Positions 1 through 12,451 of a stretch of DNA of 64,000 nt are shown here, piece by piece. The position numbers and the translations under genes were made by a program. This DNA comes from Myotis daubentonii. Lineage: Eukaryota > Chordata > Mammalia > Chiroptera > Vespertilionidae. How positions within the stretch are numbered: the stretch's first letter is position 1; the number at the start of each line of letters is the position of its first letter. The stretch is from contig NC_081846.1 of the NCBI RefSeq assembly GCF_963259705.1, forward strand, positions 89,230,641 through 89,294,640, given 5' to 3'. The notes under the pieces are model-generated. The model worked only from the letters and a program-made list of their open reading frames with translations, ran no database searches and was not told the DNA's origin.

Positions 1-109
1 AACAAAATCGAAAACAGAAAATCAATAAAGAATATCAACAAAACCACAATCTGATTCTTGGACAAGATCTAATAAAATAGATAAGATAGATAAGTCAGGG
101 AGAGAGAGA

Positions 110-155
<46 letters not shown>

Positions 156-925
156 AAATTATTAATATCAGAAATGAAAAAAGGAACATCTCTATAAATT
201 CCATGCAAATTAAAAGGATAATGAAGGAACACCCACAAATTTGAAAGCCTAGGTGAAATAGACCGATTCCTTGAAAGACACAATATGTCAAAACTCATAC
301 ATAAAAATTAGGTAATCTGAATAAACTTATATCTATTAAAAATTGAATCAAAAGTTAATAACCTTCCAAAACAGAAAGTCCCAGTTGAGTATACTGCTGA
401 ATGCTATCAAACATTTAAGAAATAGATTATACTAATACTATAATCTCTTCCAGAAGAGAGGGAACACTTCTGGTCTCTGGACTCATTCTATGAGCCCAGC
501 ATTATCTTAATATCAAAACAAAACCAAGATATTACAAGAAAACCATAGACCAATATCTCTCATAAACATAAATGGATAACTCCTCAAAATATTAGCAAAT
601 CCAAAAAAACATGAAAATAATTATACACCATGACAAGGTAGCATTTCTCCCAGACATGTGAGGTTGGTTCAACATTTGAATATCAATTAAGGTATTTGTC
701 ATATCAGAATTGAAAAAGAAAAATCACATAATTATATCAAGAGATGCAGAAAAACAGATCTAAAAAATCTAGCACCCATTCATGATAAACATTCTTGGTA
801 TGATAGAAATATAGGGGAACTTTATCAACTTGATAAAGATTATCTCCAAAAGTCTAAAGTTATCATCATACTCAATGTTAATAATCTTGAAGCTTTTCAC
901 TTTGATCAGGTGCAAAACAAGAAAG
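1..925 (+). mobile_element. Old LINE-1 ORF2 fragment (linker to RT)
   Basis: Plus-strand sequence reads as a decayed L1 ORF2. Near 520-580 it encodes a remnant of the RT-region block that in L1 reads RPISLMN, and near 890-925 it reaches the start of the next RT motif before being cut by the L1 piece at 926. Many stops and frameshifts make it non-coding. A (GA)n tract lies in the basic linker. The left edge is outside the window. Confidence 0.75.
99..153 (+). repeat. (GA)n microsatellite inside L1 ORF2
   Basis: An almost pure AG run of about 55 bp sits where L1 ORF2 normally has an A/G-rich stretch coding Lys/Arg. The array probably grew from that native tract (inference). Confidence 0.9.
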
Positions 926-1322
926 TTTCCTCTCACCATTTATTTATTTATTTATTTATTGTTTGATGTATTACATATGTCTACACCCCCCACACTCCTC
1001 CCTGGCCACTCCCAATCCCCAGGACAAGCCCCCACCACCCCAGTGTCTGTATCCATTGGTTATGCTAATATACATGCATATAAGCCCTTTGGTTGATCTC
1101 TTACCCCACCTCCCCTCTCCCTCCCTTGCCTTCCATAATCCAATAAAAAAAAATGGGCCAAGGACCTAAATAGACACTTTTTGAAAGAAGACATACAGAA
1201 GGCCAAGAGACATATAAAAACATGCTCAAAGTCACTAATCATCCGAGAGATGCAAATCAAAACAACAATGAGGTATACCATCTAACACCTGTCAGAATGG
1301 CTATCATCAACAAATCAACAAA
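926..1322 (-). mobile_element. Young L1 3' end, reverse, with inverted 5' part
   Basis: 926-1143 is the reverse complement of a young vesper-bat L1 3'UTR, with the tail as a TTTA-rich run at 938-960. 1144-1322 is plus-strand L1 ORF2 end/3' sequence. Read on the minus strand this is a 3' end preceded by an inverted segment, as expected from twin priming with loss of the intervening part. Candidate target duplications (CTCTCACC and CTCCCCAC) match poorly, so it could instead be two separate fragments. Confidence 0.55.
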
Positions 1323-1404
1323 CGGCTCCCCACAGCCAAACATGCTTTTACCATACAATCCAGAAATAGTTGTTCCTTGGTATTTTCTTAAAGGCATTGA
1401 AAAT
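1323..1404 (+). mobile_element. Old L1 3' region, left part of split element
   Basis: Plus-strand old L1 text that ends in GAAAATGTATGTC-like sequence and resumes at 4143 after the young L1. The two halves join in register across the insertion, which supports the insertion boundaries. Confidence 0.65.
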
Positions 1405-1552
1405 GTATGTCTATATGTCTCTTGGCCTTCTTTATGTCCTCTTTCAAAAAGTATCTATTTAGGTCCATTGACCATTTTTTGATTGGTTGTTTATCTTCCT
1501 TTTGTTAAGTTGTATGAGTTCCCTATAAATGTTGGAGATTAAACATTATCTG

Positions 1553-1738
1553 GAGGTAGGGGAGGGTGGGGGGAAGGGGAAGAGATCAACCAAAGGACTT
1601 GTATGCATGCATATAGGCCTAACCAATGGACACAGACAACAGGGGGGTGAGGGCATGAGTGGGGGTGTTGGGGGCAATGGGGGAATAAGGACACATATGT
1701 AATACCTTAATCAATAAAGAAATTAAAAAAAAAAACAA
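1553..1738 (+). mobile_element. Short L1 3'UTR fragment nested in the L1 above
   Basis: Forward G-rich L1 3'UTR (GGACACAGAC block, then AATAAAG and a poly(A) run at about 1725-1735) interrupts the reverse L1. The reverse L1 resumes in register after it. Flanks TTATCTGGAG (1546-1555) and TTATTGGAG (1742-1750) look like a short target duplication. Confidence 0.7.
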
Positions 1739-1888
1739 CCCTTATTGGAGATAACATTGGCAAATATGTTCTCCCATGCAGTGGGCTTTCTTCTTGTTTT
1801 GTGGATGGTTTCTTTTGTTGTGCAGAAGCTTTTTATTTTGATGCAGTCCCATTTGTTTATTATCTCATTCATTTCCATTGCCCTAGGA

Positions 1889-2119
1889 CAGTGATGGCGA
1901 ACCTTTTGAGCCCGGCCTGTCAGCATTTTGAAAAACCCTAACTTAACTCTGGTGCCGCGTCACATATAGAAATTTTTTGATATTTGCAACAATATTAAAA
2001 CAAAGACATATTTTTTATATTTATTTTATATATTTAAATGCCATTTAACAAAGAAAAATCAACCAAAAAAATGAGTTCGTGTGTCACCTCTGACGCGCGT
2101 CATAGGTTCGCCATCACTG
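1889..2119 (-). mobile_element. nhAT non-autonomous hAT element, copy 1
   Basis: Terminal inverted repeats CAGTGATGGCGAACC and GGTTCGCCATCACTG bound a 231-bp AT-rich element with no coding capacity. Flanks CCCTAGGA and CCCTAAGG are near-duplicates of an 8-bp site. It starts with the ...CTTTTGAGC end, opposite to most copies in the window; strand is assigned relative to those. Confidence 0.9.
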
Positions 2120-4154
2120 CCCTAAGGAGCTGTATCAGTGAAGATATTGCTTCGGCATATTTCTATTTTGCTGCCTGTGGATTCCTCTAAGATTTTTATG
2201 GTTTCCCATCTTACATTTAAGTCCTTTATCCATTTTGAGTTTATTCTTGTGTATGGTGTAAGTTGGTGGTCTAGTTTCATTTTTTGCATGTATCTGTCCA
2301 ATTTTCCCAACACCATTTATTGAAGAAACTGTCTTGACTCCATTATATGCTCTTGCCTCCTTTGCCAAATATTAATTGAGCATAGTGGTTTGGGTAGATT
2401 TCTGGGTTCTCCATTCTATTCCATTGGTCTATATGTCTCTTCTTGTGCCAGTACCAGGCAGTTTTGAGAATAATGGCTTTGTAATACCACTTGATTTCTG
2501 GTATTTAGATCCCTCCAACTTTGTTCTTCTTTCTCAAGATAGTTGTGGCTATCTGGGGTCTTTTTTATTCCAGATGAATTTTTGGAGACTTCCTTCCAGG
2601 TCTGTGAAATATGCCCTTGGTATTTTAATGGGGATTGCATTGAATCTATAAATTGCTTTGGGTAGTACGGCCATTTTAATGATGTTGATTCTACCAATCC
2701 ATGAACATGGTGTGTTCTTCCATTTGTTTATGTCTTCCTCTATCTCTTTTTTCAGTGCCCTGTAGTTTTCTGAGTATAGGTCTTTTACCTCCTTAGTTAA
2801 GTTTATTCCTAGGTATCTTAATTTTTTTGGTGCAATGGTAAATGGGATTGCTTTTATAGTCTCTCTTTCTGTAAGTTCACTATTGGTCTATAAAAATGCC
2901 ATTGATTTCTGGGTGTTAATTTTGTGTCCTGCTACATTGCCAAATTCATTTATTAAGGCTAATAATTTTCTGATGGAGTCTTTAGGGTTTTCTATGAACA
3001 GTATTATGTATTCTGTGAATAATGACAGTTTTATTTCTTCTTTTCCAATTTGGATATCTTTTATTTATTCTTTTTGTCTAATCGCTATGGCTAGCACTTC
3101 CACCACAATGTCGAACAAGAGTGGTGAAAGTGGGCATCCCTGTCTTGTTCCTGTTCTTAGGTGAAATGGTTTTAGTTTTTGCTCATTGAGTGTTATGTAG
3201 GCTGTAGGTTTGTCATATATGGCTTTTATTATGTTGAGGTATGATCCCTCTATTCCCACTTTGCTATGGGTTTTCATCAAGAAAGGGTGTTGGATTTTGT
3301 CACATGATTTTTCCACATCAATTGGTATGAAAACATGCTCAAAGTCATAAATCAAAATGACAAAAAGTTACCATCTCACACCTGTCAGAATGGTTATCAT
3401 CAACAAATCAATAAGTGGCAAGTGCTGGAGAGGATGTGGAGAAAAAGGAACCATCTTGCACTGCTGGTGGCAATGCAGACTGGTGTAGCCATTGTGGAAA
3501 ACAGTATGAAGTTTCATCAAAAAAATAAAATCAGAATTCCCATTTGACCTATTCATCCTTCTTCTATGAATATACCCCAAGAAATCAGAAACACCAATCA
3601 GAAAGGATATATGCATCCCTATGTTCATAGCAGCACAATTTACAAAAACCAAGATTTGGAAACAGCCTAATTGCCCATCAGCAGGGGTGTGGATTAAAAA
3701 AAAAAATAATGGTACATCTACACAATGGAATACTATGCTGCTATAAAAAGGAAGGAACTCCTACCATGTGCAGCAGCGTGGATGGAACTGAAGAGCATTA
3801 TGCTAAGTGAAATAAGTCAGTCAAAGAAAGATAAATATCACATGATCTCACTTCAGTTGTGGAATATAATGAACAACATAAATGGATGAACAAAAACAGA
3901 TCCAGAGACAGAGAAGCATCAATCAGACCGTCAAACCTCAGAGGGAAGGAAGGGGAGGGTGGGGTGAAGGGGGAGCGATCAACTGAAGGACTTGTGTGCA
4001 TGCATATAAGCATAACCAATGGACACAGACACTAGGGGGGTGTGGGCACGAGCGTGGGGCGGGGGGAAATGGGGAGATAAGGACACATATGTAATTCCTT
4101 AGCCAATAAAAAAAAACATATTAAAAAAAAGAAAAAGAAAAGGTATGTCCATAT

Positions 4155-4745
4155 CACACCCAACATATGGATATTTATAGAGACTTTACCTTCAATTGCC
4201 AAAATTTGGAAGTAACCAAAATGTCCTTCAGTAGATGAATGGGATGTATCCAGACAGTAGAATATTACTCAGTGTTAAAAAGAAATGAGCTATCAAGGCA
4301 CGATAAAAATGGAGAAATCTTAAATGCATATTTTTAATGAAAAAGGCTGACCTAAGGAGGCTACATAATGTATGATTTCAAGTATGTGACATTCTAGAAA
4401 AGGCAACACTATAGAGACAGTACAAAGGCCAGTGGTTGCTAGGACCAGCTGGCAAGATAGACAGGCAGATCATAGAGGGTTTTAGGGCAGTGAAAATATT
4501 CTGTATGATATTATAGTGATAAATATGTCATTATACATTTATTCTAAGTCATTAAATGTACAACGTCAAGAGTGAACCCTAATGTAAAGTACAGACTTTG
4601 GGTGATTATGATGTGTCAATGAAGGTCAATCAATTACAACAAATGCACCATCTGGTATAGGATGTGTGGAGGAAGGGATAAACGGGAAATCTGTTCCTTC
4701 CTCTCACTTTTATTTTAAACCTAAAACTGCTTTAAATAAATCTAT
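4155..4745 (+). mobile_element. Old L1 3' end, right part of split element
   Basis: Continuation of the old L1 at 1323-1404: L1ME-like 3' sequence with phrases such as AATGTCCTTCAGTAGATGAA and a 3'UTR ending in TTTAAATAAA. No intact frame. Confidence 0.75.
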
Positions 4746-5780
4746 ATCCTAAATATTTGAAAATATGTTTAATTTCAAGCTGTGGCAAATTTCATGTAGA
4801 TACCAAGGCCTTTCCTTTTACTATTTAGAGGGAGAAAGTGTGTCTACTGTTGACATTGCTGAGAATATTTTAAGGGCACAATGTGAAACCCTTTTCCTTT
4901 CCCATGCTTCTGACTCTTATATTTTCTTCTAATAAAAACTAGTATGAAGATTTATTTTATTTTGTATTCCCCTTCTTCCATGGCTGCTGTGGGCGATAGC
5001 ACTCCAACATTGATCTCATTTCAGAGATACCCTGTCCTAAGGCTTCTAATCAACGTGGAGCTGTCAGTTTAAATTCCCCAGGAAACTCTCCTGTGTTAGG
5101 GGGTTGATGTGAGAAGTGGCAGCAGGAAATGGAGAGTTCAGACAGAGAGACATACTGTATTTCAGACTCATCAGGAGTCATTTTCCAGTCCACATCTCTC
5201 ATCAGGTGGCCTGGTAATTTCTCATGGGGTCTTGGAATGCCCTTCATTCAATGACCCCTTATTTAGGTTTCAGTTTCAATTTGTTTTTTCAGATGAAACT
5301 ACAAAGAAAGTCATGGTACAATTTAGAAAGAGTGCAACTAGAGCACTGAGGGGGAGGAAAAAACAAACTGGCTTTATGTGTATTTTCTTTACATTTTGCC
5401 TTAGTATTCCATTTTTATTACCTATCTTTTTAAAACAAATACACTAGTTAAGCAAATATTTTCTTGAGAACAATATGGAGATCTGTGCTACACACTCGGT
5501 GAAGTGCAAACACTCCCTGCTTTTCTTCTGTGGATGAGCATAAGATCTACTGAGGAGGATGTATGGATAAGACCATCACAAAGTCAAAGTGGTGACATGT
5601 GGCAGGCACTCTTCAATGGAAACATTTCTGATTAATTTAGTGGACTGAGCTCATGCAGAATCTCCCTTCTTCCACTTGAAACAATAAAGAGCTATAAAAA
5701 TACGTTAAATGAGAGGCAGGAGGAACAACCTTAGCTTGCCTTTCTGCAGCTGAGCTTTGGGGAAACAGACACAATCATAC
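4746..5780. other. No recognisable gene or repeat
   Basis: AT-rich single-copy-looking DNA. A 112-codon plus frame at 5109-5447 has no recognisable domain, no splice context and no compositional bias, and is read as chance. Confidence 0.5.
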
Positions 5781-6290
5781 AAGTTGTATTTGGTAGATAC
5801 ACAAACTGTCATAACCACTATGAGAGAGGATTTGGAAATACTTAAAAAAATGAAAAATAAATTTTACTTTTGACCCAATTCTAGGAATTTAGTTAGAAGA
5901 TACATCACCAACACATGCACATGCACAAAATTGCTAATTGCTACACTGTCTTAACAACATGTTGGAAATGACATTAAAGGTCATATGTAAGAGGTTGATC
6001 TTCAAAATACACTGCTAAATAAAAAAAAAACAAATTAAAAGGTATGCTATTTCATACAAGAGAACATGGAAAGTAAAAATACATGTATATTGAACTTTTT
6101 TTCACTAAAAGAAACTGTACAAATAAACCATACATGAATGAGATTGATTACTTATGAGGAGTGGCTATGAATGGAGTAGAAATGTTGTGTGTGGAGGAAG
6201 GTCACTTCTTCAATTGTATTTTTTTATAGTTTTGACTTAGGGAACTAGGTTAATGTTTTATGTATTCAAAAATATAAAATCAGTAAGGAC
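5781..6290 (+). mobile_element. Old L1 3' end (L1M-like)
   Basis: Plus-strand text follows the L1 3' order: CCAATTCTAGGAATTTA, then CTACACTGTCTTAACAACA, then the late 3'UTR. Decayed. Confidence 0.6.
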
Positions 6291-8494
6291 TGGGAAGAAA
6301 AAACACCATAAATTTAAATTCAAACAAATGACATAATTATGTTCCCAAGAAATACTGTGACTACCCTGAAGCAAAACAGGTATAATTTAAGTAGCTATGC
6401 ACTGTTTTAACTGTGCACACTCAGACTAAAAATGAAAATAGCTGTAAACAATTAGTGAACTCCAGTTGTAGGCTTCTTTTCTCAATTGCTGTGAGTTAGC
6501 AGTTCTGAAACTACTTCCGGTGTATTTTATGATTAAGCAAAAAATTAAATATGAATGTAATGGGAAGTGGATTTCTCAGTATTAAAGAAATTTGCAAATA
6601 TAGTTAGAGGAAACAGTAAACTGAACTCTGTGAATTTGGATTGGAATTTGAAGTAACAATATGAAGTCAAGGTTTTAGATAGAGAGAGATAAGGATATGG
6701 ACATATCAACATATTTATATCTCTCCATATTTCCCAGCTCCACTGAGAATGAGCACACACAAAGCCTACCTCTTTGTTTCTAAATACTCTTCTCCATCAG
6801 TAGAAACCAGAGCTCCTTGGGAAAGCAGCTGATTTTAGATAAAGAACAAATAGAGTCCAGGATATCCTTTTGGGCCAGAAATATGAAACATCTCAAGAGC
6901 TGCCGAGAGACCCAAAAAGGATAGGAGCCAGATTGATGGAGCTCTCAGTGGTCAAACTTGAGCAATTTGACCAGCAAATCAGATAATGATTATCGCAGGT
7001 TACAATCCATTCAACACAATGAGAATCCATGTGTTTATTCTGACATATATATTTCCTGACCAAACCACCAATGTATATTGAAATTAATGGATGTTTCATG
7101 AGGGACAGGGTATTTACATGGTATGAAAGTATCTTCCTACAGATTGCCCAATAATGACAAAGGGAAAAGCAGTCACTTTACAGTGAAGAATCCTGTTAAG
7201 CATCATCCTAACTAAGAGATTAAAGGTAACCTTACCAGTGGTGGGACACCCTGACATCCTCTACTTTCTGTGGTTATTTACTGAGAAGACATTATAGTCT
7301 TCATTGGAATTCCTACCAAAATTCATAAACAGGTATAATAATGGGAAAATTTAAGACATCAAAGAAATACAAGTTTATTCTAGGAAATAATTGGGCTGTA
7401 AGGTTTAATATATCAAAATTATGACTAAATTTACTATGTTGGCACAGATATAAATCAGATTTTTAAAAAATCAGGGAATAAAGGTATGGAAGTGAACATA
7501 CAGAACAAATTATATTCATGCATGTATCTAATCAGGAACTTGGAAATACTCACTGGATGAAGGTGAAAATTAGAAGGCATTATATTTGATTTGACTTGAT
7601 ATTGGTACTCCTGAGACAGCTGAGTCTGTTTCTATCTAGGTCTATAAGATTAACAACAAATTACTTGTTTAAAATAACCAGCTAATTAGTCACTTAACTA
7701 ATCTCTAAAATAGAAAATTAAATGGCATAGACTATGTTACTCAAGTTTTTTTCTTTGTTATTCTATGGTAAGAACAGTCATCAATTCTCAGCGGTTTACT
7801 ACAGAAAAGTTTGGATTCTCATTCATGCCATATGTTTGCCATCATGGATCCCCTCTGGCTCTGCTCTACACGTCTTTTTTCATTTTGAAATCCAGGTTAC
7901 CGGAGAAGCACCTGTCATGGACTTAGCAGATGAACACACAGCTGAGCCACAGAAAGGCTCTCAGAGGATCTGCTGGACAGTCACCCATGCCCATTCCATC
8001 AAAGTAGGTTACGTGCATGAGAATGGCATCCATGCATGAATAATTGAAGATTCATATTGCCAAACCATTGACTTTTGGTAAAATATATAAAATAATTATG
8101 GTAGATGATTTGAAAACTGAGAGAATATGTTAAAGAGAAAAACAAGAAAACACAATAATTTTAAGCATTTATAGATCATTGTTGGTAATTCATTGCCTTT
8201 CATTTTCTGTCTTCACATATACTTATTCACTCACACACACTTAACACATACATGTTCCAAAGGGTCAAATTGTGCACAAAAATTTACATCTAACTCTTTG
8301 TATGCAAGATTATATTTGTAAAAACCTCCTCAGGTCATCAAATAATTTAAAAACATAATTTTAAATGGATGCACCATAGTCCACTATACTGATGGACTTT
8401 TCACTTAAACTAAATAAAATGTTGGCTATCTAGGCTACTTACAATTTTTGTTTTTATAATAATGACAAGAAAAATGTCTTCTTTTCTTACATTT
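6291..8494. other. Mostly unique DNA, no gene seen
   Basis: No repeat family or conserved exon recognised. The 101-codon plus frame at 7734-8039 contains a weak acceptor-like pyrimidine-AG before about 7895, but no donor or domain supports an exon. Confidence 0.45.
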
Positions 8495-9028
8495 TTAATT
8501 TTCATATATTTTTATTTCTTTTTTATTGTTAGTTGTACATATGTCTCCTTTTCCCCATTGACCCGCCCTTTCTTTCTTTGTCTAATTTATTTTTGTAAAT
8601 GTTTTCAGTTTTATTGATTTTTTTAAAAAACTCTTAATACTATTCCATATTCTTTCCAGATTTACAGCAAAGTGGTTAGAAAATCATGTACTTTACAGAG
8701 AGGCCACCTGCTGCTTCAAGTGCCCACCTGGCCCCACACATAGTTACTCTGATATTATGGACTATATCCCCTATGCTGTGATCTACATTCCTCTGACTAC
8801 TCTACAACTACCAATATGTACTTCGTAATCCCTTTGTTGTTGTTTTTTCACTCAGTCCTCCAAACCCCATTCCTCTGACAGCTGTCAGTCTGTTCTCTGT
8901 ATCTAGGAGTCTGTTTCTATTTTGTTTGTTAGCTTATTGTGTTCACGAAATTCCACATATAAGTGAAATCATATGGTACTTGTCTTTCTCTGACTGGCTT
9001 ATTTCACTTAGCATAATACCTTCTAGAT

Positions 9029-9498
9029 CAGTGGTTTCCAACATGGGACACATGCCTCACAGGGGGGCAATTTAATTTTTAAGGGGGCAATTCAAGAATG
9101 ATTTATTAACAGTGATTTTTTTTTTGCATTTCTTATGGTTCTAGGGGTCTCATATATAGTATGTAAATATATATTGTGACGTATTTATGCATTTCAGTTC
9201 TCTATTATATGTTTTGAAACTTTATTTGCTGTTTTTTCATATCACTTCATATTATTATTTTTTTTAACATTTTCTTAGTGATTTCTTCCTCAGTACTTCA
9301 ACTGTTCTTTTGTTCTTTTATTTTTCTCTTTCATGGATGCCATGTTCTCTGAACCAAGTTAATGGCCTTTTAGAATTCCTCCACGTGAATAGGAGTTTAC
9401 TTTTTATTAATAAGAATTATATATCAAAGGGGAAGGAGACATTAGGATTTTAGAGATGCTTGGGTGGGGCATGGCCAAATGAAGGTTGGGAACCACTG
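9029..9498. mobile_element. 470-bp non-autonomous hAT element
   Basis: Inverted termini CAGTGGTTTCCAACAT and GGTTGGGAACCACTG enclose AT-rich non-coding DNA. The flanking 8-mers TTCTAGAT (9021-9028) and TTCTAGGT (9499-9506) match at 7 of 8 and have a central TA. The termini differ from the nhAT and SPIN families here, so this is a third hAT family. Confidence 0.88.
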
Positions 9499-9615
9499 TT
9501 CTAGGTTCATCCATGCTATTACAACAGGTAAGATTTCATATATTATTATTTCTTAAAGATGAAATTCTAAAAGTGAAACTACTAAATAAAACCTTCAAAC
9601 TATTTGAATATTTTT

Positions 9616-9830
9616 AAATATTTTATTAATTTGAGAGAGAGAGGAAAGGGAAGGAGAGAGAGAAAGAGAAATGTCAATGTGAGAGAGAAAAATTGATTGG
9701 TTGCCTCCTATAAGCACCCTGACCAGGACCAAACCCACAGTGTAGGCACATGCCCTGACCTGGAATTGTACATTGCAACTTTTTGTTGCATAGGATGACG
9801 CTCAACCAACTGAGCCACACTGGCCAGGGT
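9616..9830 (-). mobile_element. Ves SINE
   Basis: Reverse copy: the A-rich/GA-rich tail is on the left and the tRNA-like head (rc of CCTGGCCAGTGTGGCTCAG) on the right at about 9808-9829. Target duplication CTATTTGAATATTTTT at 9600-9615 and CTATTTGAATATGTTT at 9831-9846. Confidence 0.93.
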
Positions 9831-9930
9831 CTATTTGAATATGTTTGATACACATTGTCAAATTGCTTTCCAGAAAACTACTGTCCAATTTAATGTGTAT
9901 TGGTTTCCCATTGTCCTAAATTCCATTCTA

Positions 9931-11011
9931 TAGCACTCCCTGTTGAAATACCCAGGAACTCTGAGATGAGACCAGAAGGTGGAGAGATTCAATTCCTCCC
10001 CTACTGGGAATGTCCACCCACACAAACATCAGCACTTTTCCCCTGAAGTGGACTTCAACCTTTTTTCATAATAAGAAGTATCCTATCCTTGGAAAACTTT
10101 TGCTTATGCTCACCTAAAATATCAGTTCTGGATTTGACAAGTTGGGTCCCTGCATGCCTCATGTCATCCAATAACAAGAGAAATGTAGAAGATATACTGT
10201 ATATCCAGAAGTCCATTAGCATGTTTAATGAGTCCATTAGCATGTGCAATAAATAATGCATCGTTATCTCTATCTAACAGAACCTAGAGGCACCTGGGAC
10301 TCAGCATCTACCCCTGCAGAAACCTGTCTAATCAGCAGCAGAGGAGGAGAGAAGCCAAGAATTTATAATCTCCTTCTCCCAACTCTTTATTCACCTCCCC
10401 AAACAGCCTGCCTTAGCACTCCCCTTCCTTATGTGATTATTCACCTCACTCATAAAAAATAAGTTTTGAATGGTGGCAGGCATTGCACACTTCTATTAAG
10501 TGCAAGGGAGGATTTTCTTCCTGAAACTAACTGTTCGGAACAGGAGGAAGGTGCTCTTTCTCAGGCAAAGGGCATATGATAGCTCTAAAACTGAGTACTT
10601 GGAGGACTTGGTTCATTAAGGTGTTTGTGTGTGGCTGTTTCCAGGAATCTCATTCTCCATAGGAAGCTCCCAACAAAGTTCAGATTTGATGAGGTTATTA
10701 TCCCCAGTGGATCTCATCAAAAAGCACCAGGTTTCTTTCTTCCTCTGCACCCTGATAACAGCTCCCACTGGGACTGGAGGGAACTCAGAGAAGCCGTCTG
10801 GTCTAGAGGGATATGAGCTGTGGTGTAGCTTTCATGAAATAACCACCTTATGAGCTGCTTTTGATCTTATCTGTGGGATATCTGTAGCAATGAGATATTC
10901 ACATGGGACTGGCTACCATTCTCCTGTCCAATTAAGAAAATATATGTAATACCTATTTCTATCCATAATCACCTCAGAGGAAAATAATCCAATTTTGACT
11001 TTTTGAGTTAG
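9931..11011. other. No recognisable gene or repeat
   Basis: Overlapping frames at 10625-10853 are short and lack recognisable domains. Nothing else identified. Confidence 0.45.
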
Positions 11012-11027
11012 GATCTATCTATTTTAA

Positions 11028-11237
11028 GCATTTAAAAATAATTGAGTTTAGAGAAAGAGAAAAAGGAAGACAGATAGAGAGACAGAGGGACACATGCACA
11101 GAGAGTGATTGATTTGCTGTTCCACTTATTTAGGCATTCATTGATTGATTCTTGTATGTGCCCTGGCCAGGGATTGAACCCAAGACCTTGGTATATTGAG
11201 AGGATGCTATAGCCAATTGAACTACCTGGCCAGTGAA
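11028..11237 (-). mobile_element. Ves SINE, diverged
   Basis: Reverse copy with purine-rich tail on the left and a decayed head ending ACCTGGCCAGTG. Target duplication GATCTATCTATTTTAA (11012-11027) and GATCTATTTATTTTAA (11238-11253), 15 of 16. Confidence 0.9.
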
Positions 11238-11253
11238 GATCTATTTATTTTAA

Positions 11254-11849
11254 ACTCAGTTAGTATGTTCCCTTCCCTTTCTCCCTTTCACACTTGCATC
11301 ATCTCTCTGAAATGCATATCTTTGCCCCTTCAGCTCAGATAATTCCTTCTTCTTCTGAAGTCAGGGTATGCATCGCCTCTATCCACCCTGTTCATAAATG
11401 ATCCTTTCCTGTCTTCTGCACTGTCCTATTTGTAATTCTATCACAGCTTTTGTCAGACTGTTCTGGCAAAGATCATGTCCTGCTCATTTATTTATCTTAA
11501 ACCATTGGTCTGAAATATAGCAGATACACTATGCTAAGAATCAATATGCATCTAATCACTTATTTAAAGACCAAAAACAAATAAGTAAAAGTAAACAGAT
11601 GCCAACACCCTAACTCTGGACAGTCAGACTTTATATTTGAATGGGACCCCAGTATCTGAATGTCAGTAATTGATTAAGCATCACATGAAACATGCTTTGT
11701 GGCCAGATTGGAACAATTACAGAAAGCATCTATCATGTGAAATGACTGATGATGACTGGGTCAGGTACAAACTTGGCCCAAGCCGATCTGTCATAGACAC
11801 CAGTGGGATACTGACTTGGACACAGGCATGCATCTAATTTTTTAAACAT
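11254..11849. other. Possible L2 remnant and unique DNA
   Basis: 11265-11520 is pyrimidine-rich and faintly resembles a decayed L2 3' part (CTTCAGCTCAGATAATTCC followed later by a TTATTTATCTTA stretch). The identification is weak. The rest shows nothing. Confidence 0.3.
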
Positions 11850-12062
11850 AAATGTTTTTATTGATTTCAGAGAGAGGAAAAGAGAGGGAGAGAGAGATAG
11901 AAACATTGATGAGAAACATTGATCAGTTGTCTCCTACATGGCTCCCACCAGGGATCTAGGGGTTGAGCTCACAACCCTGGCAGATGCCTGAACCAGGAAT
12001 CAAACCATGACCTTCTGGTTCATGGGACAATGTTCAACCAAGCGAACACACACTTGCCAGAC
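11850..12062 (-). mobile_element. Ves SINE
   Basis: Reverse copy: TTTATTGATTTCAGAGAGAG tail on the left, then the body with GAACCAGGAATCAAACC, and a decayed head with TTGCCAG. No clear target duplication. Confidence 0.85.
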
Positions 12063-12210
12063 TGCCAGAGAGTTTTTTAAGGGTACACTGTTTGTAAAGC
12101 ACATGCTTGTAAACATGTAGGTGACCAAGGTTGAAGTCTAACTCACCCTATCGGCTCATTGCTTGGTACTTGAATGTACATATTTTGTCCAGAGAGAGCA
12201 TAGCCTAGGC

Positions 12211-12443
12211 TAGTGATGGCGAACCTATGACACGCGTGTCAGAGGTACACGCAAACTCATTTTTTTGGTTGATTTTTTTTGTTAAATGGCATTTAAATAT
12301 AGAAAATAAATATCAAAAATATAAGTCTTTGTTATACCATGGTTGCAAATATCAAAAAATGTTTATATGTGACACGGCACCAGAGTTAAGTTAGGGCTTT
12401 TCAAAATGCTGACACGCTGAGCTCAAAAGGTTCGCCATCACTG
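12211..12443 (+). mobile_element. nhAT element, copy 2
   Basis: The termini match the family except for the first base (T for C). A perfect 8-bp target duplication, GCCTAGGC, lies at 12203-12210 and 12444-12451. It is 233 bp with no coding capacity, and holds the internal palindrome GACACGCGTGTC near the left end. Confidence 0.95.
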
Positions 12444-12451
12444 GCCTAGGC

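Larger units (their letters stand above)
1417..4142 (+). mobile_element. Twin-primed LINE-1 insertion (5' inverted)
   Basis: 1417-3335 is L1 in reverse orientation (RT palm through the ORF2 C-terminus), and 3336-4142 is the following L1 sequence in forward orientation with 3'UTR and A-rich tail at 4108-4141. The inverted part ends at the L1 position where the forward part begins, near AAACATGCTCAAAG, which is the signature of twin priming. Target duplications flank it: 1405-1416 GTATGTCTATAT and 4143-4154 GTATGTCCATAT (11 of 12). The reverse frame at 3065-3355 still shows an [10 protein letters not shown] block and [14 protein letters not shown], but the element is broken and inactive. It contains a nested L1 fragment and an nhAT. 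Confidence 0.85.
8497..9930 (-). mobile_element. Reverse L1 3' region, interrupted
   Basis: Starts with a short young L1 3'UTR piece (about 8497-8575), then an older L1 3' region in reverse, recognisable from CATATAAGTGAAATCATA followed by CTTATTTCACTTAGC. It is cut by a hAT element (9029-9498) and a Ves SINE (9616-9830). The ends are approximate. Confidence 0.65.
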
